From contig NZ_CABPSQ010000011.1 in NCBI RefSeq assembly GCF_902459775.1, positions 62,001 to 126,000 of the forward strand: 64,000 nt of DNA. The letters run 5' to 3'. Made by a program: the position numbers and the translations under genes. Positions 43,351-52,048 of this stretch are shown here, piece by piece. Positions within the stretch are counted from its first letter, which is position 1. Each line of letters opens with the position of its first letter. The DNA comes from Pandoraea captiosa. Its GTDB lineage: Bacteria > Pseudomonadota > Gammaproteobacteria > Burkholderiales > Burkholderiaceae. The notes under the pieces are model-generated. The model was not told the origin of the DNA. It made no database searches and saw only the letters and a program-made list of their open reading frames with translations.

Positions 43351-45600
43351 TTAGAACCGATAGCGCACACCGACGTTGGCACCCCACGGCTTGTCGAGAC
43401 GCTTGCCGACCGAGTAGCTGCCCTCCACGTACGCCTGCAAATTCTTCGCCATCTGCGCAGCCAGACCCGCACCGACTTCGAGGCGCGTGCCCGAGATGTC
43501 CTGCTGCAAGTCGATTCCGTTCACGCGCACCGAATTGCTTCGCACGAACTCGTGCGTCACCGCAAATTTGCCGTACGGCTGGAAGGTGCCCTTTGCCGTC
43601 TCGAACGTCTTACCAAAATGCATACCGACCGTGCCGAGCAACGACTTCGTGCTGCTGGTCGTGGCATGCATACCATTATCCAGCGTGAAGTCCGAGCCGT
43701 TTGCCCACAGGCCCGCCACTTGCCCGAATGGCTCGATAAACCATTGATTGCCAAATTCGATCTTGCGACCGACCTCCGCCGAAAGGCCCAGGCCGTGGTT
43801 GACGAAATCGCCCTTGCTGCGCATGCCGTCGCTCATGCGAACATCCAGCTCCGAGCCGAAGCGGTTGTATTTCAACACCCCGTCGAAGTAGTAGCCGTTA
43901 TTTCCCAGCCAGGTCGCGTAAGCGCCGACCGTGTGGCTCTCGATGTCGCCGCGTGAACCGTTGTTGAACTTCAACCGGCTATTGCTGGTACCGAACATGC
44001 CGCCGACGAGCCAGCGACCCGCGTCGTTTTGCGCCACAACCCTGTCGCTACCGCCGATGACGCCCCACTGATTCTGGTTGTAACCTGTGCCCGCCGCGGG
44101 ACGCGCGTTGTATTCGCCGCCAAACACCCGCGCCCAGGTCCCGCCCTTGTCTCCCTCGCCCAGGCGCAGTTCGCCCAGTCGCGAACGCAGCACGGTGTGC
44201 TCACCCAGCCAGGCGGTCGGCAATGCATTGTGGATATTCACCACCGCGTCGGTACCCGGCGTCAGCGCTTCGGTCTTCTCCAGATACCACGACTGCTCGC
44301 CGCCCGCCTCACCGTCCGACTTCAGCACGTACGAATACACCCCGGCGTCGACCTTGTCGCCCACGAGCGAGAACTTGCCGTCGCCGCCGCCTTGCTCGAC
44401 CAGAACCTGTGTCTGGACGCCACCTTCCGTTCCGGTGTTCTTGACGTGCAATTGATGCTCACCCGTTGCGCTCTCCACGTCGAGCAGGTCGGCGCCGCCC
44501 AGTTGCAGATCGGCCTGCATCTGGAACGTGCCATTGCCGGAAAGCGCCGCGACATCGAGCGTATGGAACGTGCCGGCGGCTGCCGTGCCGTGAATATCGA
44601 TGAAACCGCCGTCCATCGTAATCTTGGCCATTTCCTGATCGGCCGTTAGCGCCCATTTGCCATTCGAATTGACAGCCAGCAAATCGACGTTGATCAACTG
44701 ACCGGTGATCGAGCCGTAGTTCTGCAGCGTCAAATCCAGCGTTGCGCTGCCGTCGCTCACGATATCGCCGGTCAATTGGGAGTTGTCGACGGTCACGGTC
44801 GAATCGACACCCTCGTGATGCTCGATCAGTACGCCGTTGGCGCCAGTGATCGTGGTGCCATTCGCTATCGTCAGCGATACCGATTTTCCGTCGACGCTTG
44901 TCGGGTCGGCCTCAAGCAGGATCCCCGCACCTTCTCTGCCCACGATATGAGTGCCGTTGAGCACGGCCACCGACTCATCTCCGTACGGACCGCTTGCCAT
45001 CCAGATACCGTGATCGCCGGTGATCGAGCCACCATTGACGTGAAGGTACGAGTCGCGAGTGTAGACACCGGCGTTGTGTGCGCCGAGGCGCCCATCACGG
45101 CTGCTGACATGGGTATCGTTGAGCACAACCGTCGCGCCCGCCCCCATGTGAATGCCAGCCGCCAAGCCGTTGATCGTGCTGTTGCTGACCACCGCGCTCG
45201 AGGGCGTGAAGTTCCCCCCGCCAATGCCCACCCACATCCCGCTCCCCCTATTGCTCCAGATACTGGAGTTGGCGATGTTCGCGCTCGCGTTTTCGAGGGT
45301 GATACCGGCGTTGGCAGCGATGGTGCCGACAACCTGCACACCATCGAGGATCAGGCGGCTCGCCCTATCGGCGCGAAGCCAATTGGTTGCCGTGCCCGGG
45401 TGGATCGTCAGTTGACTGCCATTGCTCACGTTCCAAAACTGTTCCGGATCGCCGGGGGCGTTGAGCTCGTGCTCGCCGCCGTCGTTGATGATTCCGGCAT
45501 GTGCCGTAGCACTCAGACAGGTGAGCAGAATCGCGACGCCTTGCGCAATTCGGCTTGGGAAGGGGGTTGCGGCAATGCGCCGCAGGTCTGTCGTACGCAT
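43351..45600 (-). CDS. autotransporter (type Va), downstream paralogue
   Basis: A 749-residue autotransporter. A long Sec signal (IAQGVAILLTCLSATAHA, cut near residue 35) precedes a pertactin-like beta-helix passenger (about 36-470, many Asn/Thr/Gly-rich turns such as NSSIWSNRGSGMWVG). The autotransporter beta-barrel (about 490-749) opens TWARVFGGEYNARPA and ends in the required aromatic residue (GVRYRF). The passenger should be exposed at or released from the cell surface; adhesion is usual, the exact role is unknown. It lies 163 bases after its paralogue, with no terminator between, and ends at a good terminator. Confidence 0.9.
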   Translation of the reverse strand: MRTTDLRRIAATPFPSRIAQGVAILLTCLSATAHAGIINDGGEHELNAPGDPEQFWNVSNGSQLTIHPGTATNWLRADRASRLILDGVQVVGTIAANAGITLENASANIANSSIWSNRGSGMWVGIGGGNFTPSSAVVSNSTINGLAAGIHMGAGATVVLNDTHVSSRDGRLGAHNAGVYTRDSYLHVNGGSITGDHGIWMASGPYGDESVAVLNGTHIVGREGAGILLEADPTSVDGKSVSLTIANGTTITGANGVLIEHHEGVDSTVTVDNSQLTGDIVSDGSATLDLTLQNYGSITGQLINVDLLAVNSNGKWALTADQEMAKITMDGGFIDIHGTAAAGTFHTLDVAALSGNGTFQMQADLQLGGADLLDVESATGEHQLHVKNTGTEGGVQTQVLVEQGGGDGKFSLVGDKVDAGVYSYVLKSDGEAGGEQSWYLEKTEALTPGTDAVVNIHNALPTAWLGEHTVLRSRLGELRLGEGDKGGTWARVFGGEYNARPAAGTGYNQNQWGVIGGSDRVVAQNDAGRWLVGGMFGTSNSRLKFNNGSRGDIESHTVGAYATWLGNNGYYFDGVLKYNRFGSELDVRMSDGMRSKGDFVNHGLGLSAEVGRKIEFGNQWFIEPFGQVAGLWANGSDFTLDNGMHATTSSTKSLLGTVGMHFGKTFETAKGTFQPYGKFAVTHEFVRSNSVRVNGIDLQQDISGTRLEVGAGLAAQMAKNLQAYVEGSYSVGKRLDKPWGANVGVRYRF

Positions 45601-45763
45601 GATGGTCGTTTCCAGAAAAAGTCAAAACGACACGAAGCGTACGCAAACACCCTACAAAAAACCGTTTCAAATGACGTTAACCACCAATATTCACTGAAAA
45701 TCATCAACATTCCACCAAATTCACGGAATTACATTTCACGGTTAGGCGAAACTTGCATTGACA

Positions 45764-48016
45764 TCAGAATGTGTAGCGCAGTCCCAGCTGCACACCCCAA
45801 GGCTGATTGACATGGCGCCCCACGCTCGACTCGACTTCCGAGTAGATCTGCAGATTGCGGCGCAACTGCCCTGTCACCCCCGCGCCGAACTCGAAGCGAG
45901 TGCCGGACAGATCGTTGTTGAACCCAATGCCGTTGACCATGACTTGATTACTCTTGATGAACTCCTGAACCACCGCCAGCTTCAGGTAGGGCTGAATCAC
46001 GCCGCCTCCCGATAGCGACACCGTCTTGCCGAACGCTGCCCCCACGCGAAGCTGCACCGACCCGGTGTGCGACGTCTGGGATTGCATGCCGTTGGTGAGC
46101 GTAAAGTTGTCGCCGCCGACACGCAGCAAAGCCAGATGTGCGTATGGCTCCAGGAACCACTCGCCGTTGAATTTCAGGTGTCGACCGAACTCCAACGTCG
46201 CACCGACACCGTTCTCGCCAAAGCTGCCGTGCGCGCCCGTGCCGTCGCTCATGATGACGTTCGCGTCGTTCTGGAAGTGGTTGTAGCGAACCACCGTCTC
46301 GAAGTAATAGCCCGTGGCACCGAGCCACGTGCCGTAGAGGCCTGCCGTGTAGCTATTGACGCCACCGGTTGAGCCGCCATCGAACGAGAGCTTGCTATGG
46401 CTGGTGCCAAGCAACCCGCCAACCAGCCAGGTGCCACCCCATGCCTTGCCGACCACGGCGTCGGCGCCGCCCATGACCCCGTATTGTGTCTGACGGTAAT
46501 CGACGCCGGAGGTCGGTGTCGCGTGGAACTGCTTCCCGTAGGTCCGAACCCATGCACCGCTGTTGCCCTGATCCGCAATTCGGATGTCGCCGAGGCGGCT
46601 TCTCAAGATGGCCTGCTCACCGGCCCAAACGGATGGCGCAACGCCGGAAATGCCAATGACCGTCTCCGCCCCCGGTGTCAGATCGGGACCACCGGGATCT
46701 CCCGGATCGTGCGGGTCTGTCATGAGGACCCAGTTGTTGCCGTCCTGACGCAAGTCATACTTGTACACGCCGGCGTCGACGGCGCCGCCGACCAGCGAGA
46801 ATGCCGCACCGCCGCCGCCTGTCGTCACGACAGTCAACGGCCTGACTTCGGCAGGCTCTGCGCCAGTGTTGCGGATGTGCAGTTGGTAGCTGCCGGTGGC
46901 GTTACCCGTCACCGCCAGCAAATCACCCGTGTGGGTCGCGATGTTGGTGCCCATCATGAACGCGCCGTTGCCGGAGAGGGTGCCTAACGTCAATGTGTGA
47001 AACGTTCCGGTGCCGGCCGCAGTCCCTGAGATATCGATCGTGCCGCCGTTCATTGTCACGGTGGGCACGCTGCCATTGCCCGTCAACACCCATTTCCCGC
47101 CGGAATTCACAGCCAACGAATTCACATTCACGAGCGCCCCCGTGAGCGAGGCGTTATTTCTGAGCGTCAGATCGATGACGCCCGTGCCGTCCCCCGTCAC
47201 GTTGCCGGTCAGTTGCGAATTGTCGACGGTGACGGTCGACGTGAAATCGCCGATTGAATTGATGATGTTCCCGTCGCTCCCGGTGATCGTCGTGCCGTTC
47301 TCGATATTGAGGGTGACCGGTCGCGGCCCGGGAATCGTGGGTTGTGCCTGAATCAGAATCCCGGGGCCGCCTGTCCCCGTGACCGTCGTGCCGCTTAGCG
47401 TCGTGGTCGAGGAAATGCCGTTATCCCCAGTGGCAATCCAGATCCCGTTACGCCCACTCACAGCGCCGCCGTTGACGACCAGCGTGGAATCGAAGTTCGC
47501 AATGCCTGAGTCGAACTGGGCGGTACCGCTACTACTCACCGTGCTGTTGTTGAACGTCAGCGTCCCTTTGGTGCCGACCGACGCACCGAACTGCACACCG
47601 GAGACCGTGCTATTGGTGACTGTCACGTTGGGCGCGATGGTGGACCCTGCGTTCGAGCCAAGCGCAATACCGCTTCCGCCCGTGCTGCTCACCGTGGAGT
47701 TCGAGACGGTGCCGGAGGTATTGAGAAACAGCATGCCGGAATTCACGCCGATGGTGGCAGCCACCGTCGCACCGTCGACGCTCGCTGTGCTTCCGGTTTC
47801 GACGTTGATGAAGTTGGTCGCCGCACCTGGCTCGACTGTCAACGTCCCCCCGTTGACGACCAGCCACTGTTCTGCAGGATTGCCTGGCGCTGTCACCGTT
47901 GCCGGGACACCATCCACAATCGCCGCCTGCGCCTGCGCCGCGAGACACGCCACGCACGCAGCGACGGCATGAGCAATCGGATGGCGCGTAGGCGCCCGGG
48001 GCTTTAGCGTTTTCAT
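45764..48016 (-). CDS. autotransporter (type Va), upstream paralogue under lux box 3
   Basis: A 750-residue autotransporter with signal peptide (IAHAVAACVACLAAQAQA, cut near residue 31). A pertactin-like passenger rich in repeated VxNSTVS and TITGSDG turns fills about residues 32-460. The C-terminal barrel (GAWVRTYGKQFHATPTSG to the terminal LGLRYTF) is clearly homologous to that of the downstream gene. Pairing of two similar autotransporters suggests duplication with passenger divergence. AGGAGAACC lies before ATG 48016. Lux box 3 lies about 235 bases before the ATG, giving a leader of roughly 200 bases. Confidence 0.9.
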   Translation of the reverse strand: MKTLKPRAPTRHPIAHAVAACVACLAAQAQAAIVDGVPATVTAPGNPAEQWLVVNGGTLTVEPGAATNFINVETGSTASVDGATVAATIGVNSGMLFLNTSGTVSNSTVSSTGGSGIALGSNAGSTIAPNVTVTNSTVSGVQFGASVGTKGTLTFNNSTVSSSGTAQFDSGIANFDSTLVVNGGAVSGRNGIWIATGDNGISSTTTLSGTTVTGTGGPGILIQAQPTIPGPRPVTLNIENGTTITGSDGNIINSIGDFTSTVTVDNSQLTGNVTGDGTGVIDLTLRNNASLTGALVNVNSLAVNSGGKWVLTGNGSVPTVTMNGGTIDISGTAAGTGTFHTLTLGTLSGNGAFMMGTNIATHTGDLLAVTGNATGSYQLHIRNTGAEPAEVRPLTVVTTGGGGAAFSLVGGAVDAGVYKYDLRQDGNNWVLMTDPHDPGDPGGPDLTPGAETVIGISGVAPSVWAGEQAILRSRLGDIRIADQGNSGAWVRTYGKQFHATPTSGVDYRQTQYGVMGGADAVVGKAWGGTWLVGGLLGTSHSKLSFDGGSTGGVNSYTAGLYGTWLGATGYYFETVVRYNHFQNDANVIMSDGTGAHGSFGENGVGATLEFGRHLKFNGEWFLEPYAHLALLRVGGDNFTLTNGMQSQTSHTGSVQLRVGAAFGKTVSLSGGGVIQPYLKLAVVQEFIKSNQVMVNGIGFNNDLSGTRFEFGAGVTGQLRRNLQIYSEVESSVGRHVNQPWGVQLGLRYTF

Positions 48017-48358
48017 ACGGTTCTCCTACACATAGGCATGCATGACAAACCGACGGATGCGACAAGACCGGCGGATGCCCCCACCAAGCATTCCGCCGAA
48101 AACACCAAGCCCCTGACCTCCGCAGCCCCGATTCATCCAACCCGGCGGACTGTCGCGCCGCTCGAAAAACACAAGGGGAAACCCTTATGTAATCATGGGG
48201 TTGCAGCGTCTTTATTGATTGAACGTTAGATTCAGACGAGCCAAACCGCACCTGTCAACGTTGACAGGTGTCGTGACAGAACTTTCGTGTAATGCTCGGG
48301 ACGCGGTCGTCCCGGCGCGCGAAGCGTGCAGGGACGACGCAGGAAGGAAAAATGGACG
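48017..48358. other. 342-bp region between autotransporter and glycosyltransferase genes
   Basis: It contains lux box 3 (48249-48270), the long leader of the upstream autotransporter, and the region after the glycosyltransferase stop. A small hairpin there (GGGACG/CGTCCC, 48298-48313, loop CGGT) could end the glycosyltransferase transcript, though no U run follows. A 63-codon plus frame (48038-48229) looks non-coding. Confidence 0.5.
48249..48270 (-). promoter_or_regulatory. lux box 3, autotransporter promoter
   Basis: The shared core CTGTCAACGTTGACAG (48252-48267) extends by CAC/GTG to a perfect 22-bp palindrome, the longest of the three. On the minus strand TAACGT begins 24 bases from the core as a possible -10; on the plus strand TAATGC at 23 bases could start an antisense transcript into the glycosyltransferase gene. 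Confidence 0.85.
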
Positions 48359-49534
48359 TTAGCGCGAAGCGTCGGGCACAGAGGAAGACGGCGATTCGGA
48401 CGCCAACTTCGGCACATTCGGTACGAACGACGGCGTCGCCGCCAGCGTCGCGATGATGGTCTCGGCAAGCTCGACCGGATCGACAGCGCTCACGTCGCTC
48501 TGCGTCTGCAAGGGTGTCGACTGGCAACGCGGTGTGAGCCGTAGATACGGCGGCTCGGCAGCGGCGAACAGGGTGACGCTCGGCGCGCGGGTGGTGTGTG
48601 CCACGTGCATCAGCCCCCCGTCCGCGCCCACGAACAGCGACGCATTCGCGATGACCCGTTTGGCATCGCGCAAGGTCAGTTCGCCAACGAACGACACCAT
48701 CTCAAGATGTCGGAACTTCGCCTCCATGAGCGCTTTGGCCGCGTCCACCCCGTTGCCGGAACCCAACAGCACGATGCCGGTCGGCAAGCCGGGCGCATGC
48801 GCCGCGTCGTACGCTTCGAGGCATTCGCGCCAATGCGCGTAGGTGCGACGCGGCTCGACACCGCCCATCGCCAGTACGAGATAGGGTCCCGACGGCAGTC
48901 GGTTCACCACGGCCTGCGGCAACGCCGTCTCTTCCCGCAAATACGGCTTGGCGCGCGCGAAGAGTTCGTCGGGGCCGAGTTGCAAGCCGAATACGTCGTT
49001 GACGGCGGCCAGACTGAATTGCGTTTGATTGCGATCCGGGCCGTGGAAGAAGCGAAACAGACACGCGAACGGCAGCGCCTCGAAAAAACGGCGCTTGATG
49101 CGAAGCGTCGGGTAGTTGAATTCTTGCAGCACGACCACGTCGTAGTCAGCGGGATTCACCGCAGCCGGATCGTCGTAGACGTGGCGAAAGATGTCGTCGC
49201 CCTCGAACACGGCCATCAGCCCCGGGCCGATGAGCAGATCGACAGGCCCCGCGCGATCGCGCAGCAACGCGCGTCCGGACAGGTCCATCACGGCATCGCC
49301 GACCGAGGCCTTGCCGCCGTAAATCCATAGCACGCGCGCATCCGGTGCGACATGACGTACCTCGCGACTCGCCTGCCCGCTCAGCGCAAGACGCAAACGG
49401 CGATGGAGGTACTTCTTGGCGACCTTGAACTTCGACGTGCGTTGCAGAAAGACGTCGGGTTCGTGGTACACCCACTCATACGGGATACGGGTGCACGGAT
49501 CGATGAGACTGGCGAAGCGGCGCTGCTGTGACAT
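48359..49534 (-). CDS. glycosyltransferase family 9 (heptosyltransferase-like)
   Basis: A 391-residue protein with a GT-B look. The C-terminal nucleotide-sugar half contains YLVLAMGGVEPRRTYAHW, PTGIVLLGSGNGVDAAKAL and ANASLFVGADGGLMHVAHTT, the last typical of GT9 heptosyltransferases (GxDxGxMHxA). The N-terminal half is diverged and carries a basic stretch (KVAKKYLHRRLRLALSG). GT9 enzymes add heptose or related sugars to lipopolysaccharide core. It ends before lux box 3 and has no obvious operon partner. ATG 49534 was preferred over the frame start at 49585 because family-like sequence begins there. Confidence 0.78.
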   Translation of the reverse strand: MSQQRRFASLIDPCTRIPYEWVYHEPDVFLQRTSKFKVAKKYLHRRLRLALSGQASREVRHVAPDARVLWIYGGKASVGDAVMDLSGRALLRDRAGPVDLLIGPGLMAVFEGDDIFRHVYDDPAAVNPADYDVVVLQEFNYPTLRIKRRFFEALPFACLFRFFHGPDRNQTQFSLAAVNDVFGLQLGPDELFARAKPYLREETALPQAVVNRLPSGPYLVLAMGGVEPRRTYAHWRECLEAYDAAHAPGLPTGIVLLGSGNGVDAAKALMEAKFRHLEMVSFVGELTLRDAKRVIANASLFVGADGGLMHVAHTTRAPSVTLFAAAEPPYLRLTPRCQSTPLQTQSDVSAVDPVELAETIIATLAATPSFVPNVPKLASESPSSSVPDASR

Positions 49535-49684
49535 GGTCGGGTCGAAGGCGAATCGGCCGCCGCGCGGACCTGCCCGATGCATCACTCGGCCGACCGATTC
49601 AATCGAGTGAATCAGCAGACCGACTTACGGGGCATGCGCGGCGACGCTTGAAGTTCGGAAGTATGCCACGCGCGCAGCCTGCGC

Positions 49685-51328
49685 CTACACCACCTGGAAG
49701 TGGTGCGTGCCATCGCGATGCAGTTGATCGACGAGGCCGAACTCCCAATCGAGATACGCCTGCATCGCCTGCGCCGCGTTGTCGGTGCCTTCGTACGGGC
49801 GACGATACCGGTCGTCGCGGGCGCTGGCCAGTCGCGTCTGCCCGGACTCCAGCGGCAATCCCGCATGGATCCAGGCCTGCGTGCCGCCTTCCAGCACCAC
49901 GATTTCCGCATCGGTCAGACGTCGCAGATCAGCGGCGGCGAAGCGCGCGAGCAAGCTCGATCCGCAGGTCAGCACATAGCGCGGCACCGGCCCGACCTTG
50001 CGCAGCGCCTCCCCGAGCCGCGCACGAATCACGAACCACGCGCCAGGAATGTGTCGTTTGACGTAGTTCACGCCCGAGGTGAAATCGAGCACCGCGAGTT
50101 GCCCGGGAGCCGCTTCGTCGATCCAGCGCGCGAGCAACGCGGGCGTGACCGTGGCGACATCCGGCGCACTCGGCGTGTGCAGCGGCCAGCCGCCTTGTGC
50201 GCTGCGCGCTTCGGCGCCGTGCGGCTCGACCGCGTAGACCGTCCAGCCCATCTGCGCGAGCCACGAGCCCGTCATGTCGGCGCGAACGCCGTCATCGTCG
50301 GCAAGCACGATCCATGCGCCGCGCACCGGCGCGTGATGGTCCGTTTCCTGCACGAGTTGTCCGCCCGGTGCACTCGCGAAATCGGGAAGATGGCCCTCGG
50401 CGTATTCCTCCGGCGTGCGCACGTCGAAGCGATAGACGGTGCGCCCGGGAACATTAAGCGATGGCACATCCGCCAACGCGATACGACGCACGCCCGCGCG
50501 ATCCGCGACGGCACGCGCCCCTTCGCGGGCGACCGCCAGCGTCGCCTCGCGTACCGTGGCCGGATGCCGACGGTCGGCACCATGCTCCAGCGACTGCCCG
50601 GCGAGCGTCCAGCCGATGGTGCCGTTGCGAAGCGCCGCGACCGGGTTCGGCAGACCGGCGTTCACGAGCGATTGCGTGCCGATGATGCTGCGGGTACGGC
50701 CCGCGCAGTTCACGATCACGCGGGTGGCCGGATCCGGAGCGAGTTCACGCACGCGCAGCACGAGTTCGGCGCCGGGCACGCTCGTCGAGCCGGGAATATT
50801 CATCGTCTGGTATTCGTCGAAACGACGCGCGTCGACGACGACCACATCGGCATCCGCATCGAGCAGCGCCTTCACTTCCTGTGCGGAGAGCGACGGCGTG
50901 TGGCGCAGTCCTTCGACCCACTCGCCAAAGGCCTTGCTCGGCACGTTCACATCGCGGAAGACTTCGCCACCGGCGGCAATCCACCCGTCGAGTCCGCCCG
51001 CGAGCAGATTGACGTCGGTATAGCCGAGCCTGCGCAGCACGGCCGCCGCGCGCGGGGCGAGGTCCTCGCCGTCATGCGCGCCATAAAGCACGATGCGGGT
51101 ATCGCGACGCGGAATGCGCGCCCAGGCCTCGATCTCGACGCGCGAGAGCGGCAGATTCGCCGCCCACAGCGGGTGCGACTGCGCGAACGGATCTTCCTCG
51201 CGCACGTCGAGCAGTGCGATTTCCTCGCGTGCGAGCAGCGCGGCGCGCACGTCGGCGTAGGTCAGTTCGGGAGAGGGGGCGTCTGCGGCCTGCGGCGGCA
51301 CGTCGGTCAATTGAACGGACACGGTCAT
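49685..51328 (-). CDS. rhodanese-type sulfurtransferase with four domains
   Basis: A 547-residue tandem of four rhodanese folds. Domains 2 and 4 keep a cysteine at the active-site loop (C208 in IVNCAGRTRS, C455 in VLTCGSSLLA). Domains 1 and 3 have none there (VLYGAHDGEDL, VLADDDGVRA) and are probably structural. Alternation of active and inactive domains is usual in such proteins. Rhodaneses move sulfane sulfur between thiols and acceptors such as sulfite or cyanide. The gene is the last of the minus-strand sulfur arm, 54 bases after the thiol dioxygenase gene. Confidence 0.88.
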   Translation of the reverse strand: MTVSVQLTDVPPQAADAPSPELTYADVRAALLAREEIALLDVREEDPFAQSHPLWAANLPLSRVEIEAWARIPRRDTRIVLYGAHDGEDLAPRAAAVLRRLGYTDVNLLAGGLDGWIAAGGEVFRDVNVPSKAFGEWVEGLRHTPSLSAQEVKALLDADADVVVVDARRFDEYQTMNIPGSTSVPGAELVLRVRELAPDPATRVIVNCAGRTRSIIGTQSLVNAGLPNPVAALRNGTIGWTLAGQSLEHGADRRHPATVREATLAVAREGARAVADRAGVRRIALADVPSLNVPGRTVYRFDVRTPEEYAEGHLPDFASAPGGQLVQETDHHAPVRGAWIVLADDDGVRADMTGSWLAQMGWTVYAVEPHGAEARSAQGGWPLHTPSAPDVATVTPALLARWIDEAAPGQLAVLDFTSGVNYVKRHIPGAWFVIRARLGEALRKVGPVPRYVLTCGSSLLARFAAADLRRLTDAEIVVLEGGTQAWIHAGLPLESGQTRLASARDDRYRRPYEGTDNAAQAMQAYLDWEFGLVDQLHRDGTHHFQVV

Positions 51329-51382
51329 TCCTTGAATTCGTCTGAAGTCGATGCGGTGTGGCTGCTCTGGGCTATCGCCCCG

Positions 51383-52048
51383 TCATTGCTTGTCGGCGGG
51401 CGGCGCGGCCTTGCCCCACGGATTCGGCAACTGCGCGTTGGCATAGCCGGAGACGAAGCCCTTGCGCTCGCCGGATTCGGTGAAGACGCTGCGATGCACC
51501 GCGCCGATATTGGCGCCGTACACGTGAATGCTGACCGACACCCGGTCGTCGTACGCATTGCTCACGCGGTGAATATCGCCCAGGCGCGGCGACAGCACTT
51601 CCACGTCCCCCGGGTCAAGCCGCACCGGATCGCCCGCCACGACGGGGATACCTTTGGCGTCGAGCACATACGGTTGTGAGTGCTCTGCGCCGCGCAACAT
51701 GCCGATCAGCCCCCACACGGTGTGATCGTGAATCGGCGTGCGCTGGCCCGGCCCCCAGACGAAGCTCACGATGGAAAACCGCTGGGCCGAATCGCAGTGC
51801 AGCAGGAATTGCTGGTAATGATCGGGATGGGGCGCGGCGAACGCGTCTGGCAGCCAGTCGTCGCGCGCCACGAGTTGGGCGAGCAGACCGGCGCCCTCTT
51901 CGAGCAAGGTCGTTTCGTGCGGACGTCGTTCCAGCAGCCGCGAGAAGGCCGCGACGAACGTGCGCAGCGGGTCGAGCGCGTCGTAATCCTGTGCAGGCAA
52001 ATCGCGCGACAAGGCGATGCCATCCAACACTTCGGTAGTACCTGTCAT
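51383..52048 (-). CDS. thiol dioxygenase (cysteine or 3-mercaptopropionate dioxygenase)
   Basis: A 221-residue cupin. The iron ligands are H107 and H109 (TPIHDHTVWG) and H160 (GDIHRVSN), the three-histidine set of cysteine dioxygenase-type enzymes. They oxidise a thiol to a sulfinate with O2, e.g. cysteine to cysteine sulfinate. Bacterial members are divided between cysteine and 3-mercaptopropionate use, which I cannot decide here. The start overlaps the stop of the upstream acyl-CoA-dehydrogenase-like gene by four bases, so translation is coupled. Confidence 0.88.
   Translation of the reverse strand: MTGTTEVLDGIALSRDLPAQDYDALDPLRTFVAAFSRLLERRPHETTLLEEGAGLLAQLVARDDWLPDAFAAPHPDHYQQFLLHCDSAQRFSIVSFVWGPGQRTPIHDHTVWGLIGMLRGAEHSQPYVLDAKGIPVVAGDPVRLDPGDVEVLSPRLGDIHRVSNAYDDRVSVSIHVYGANIGAVHRSVFTESGERKGFVSGYANAQLPNPWGKAAPPADKQ

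Noticed and set aside
45152-47972. Plus-strand frames opposite the autotransporters, including a hydrophobic 197-codon one
   Set aside because: They mirror the Asn/Thr/Val-rich passenger repeats; no independent signal or start.
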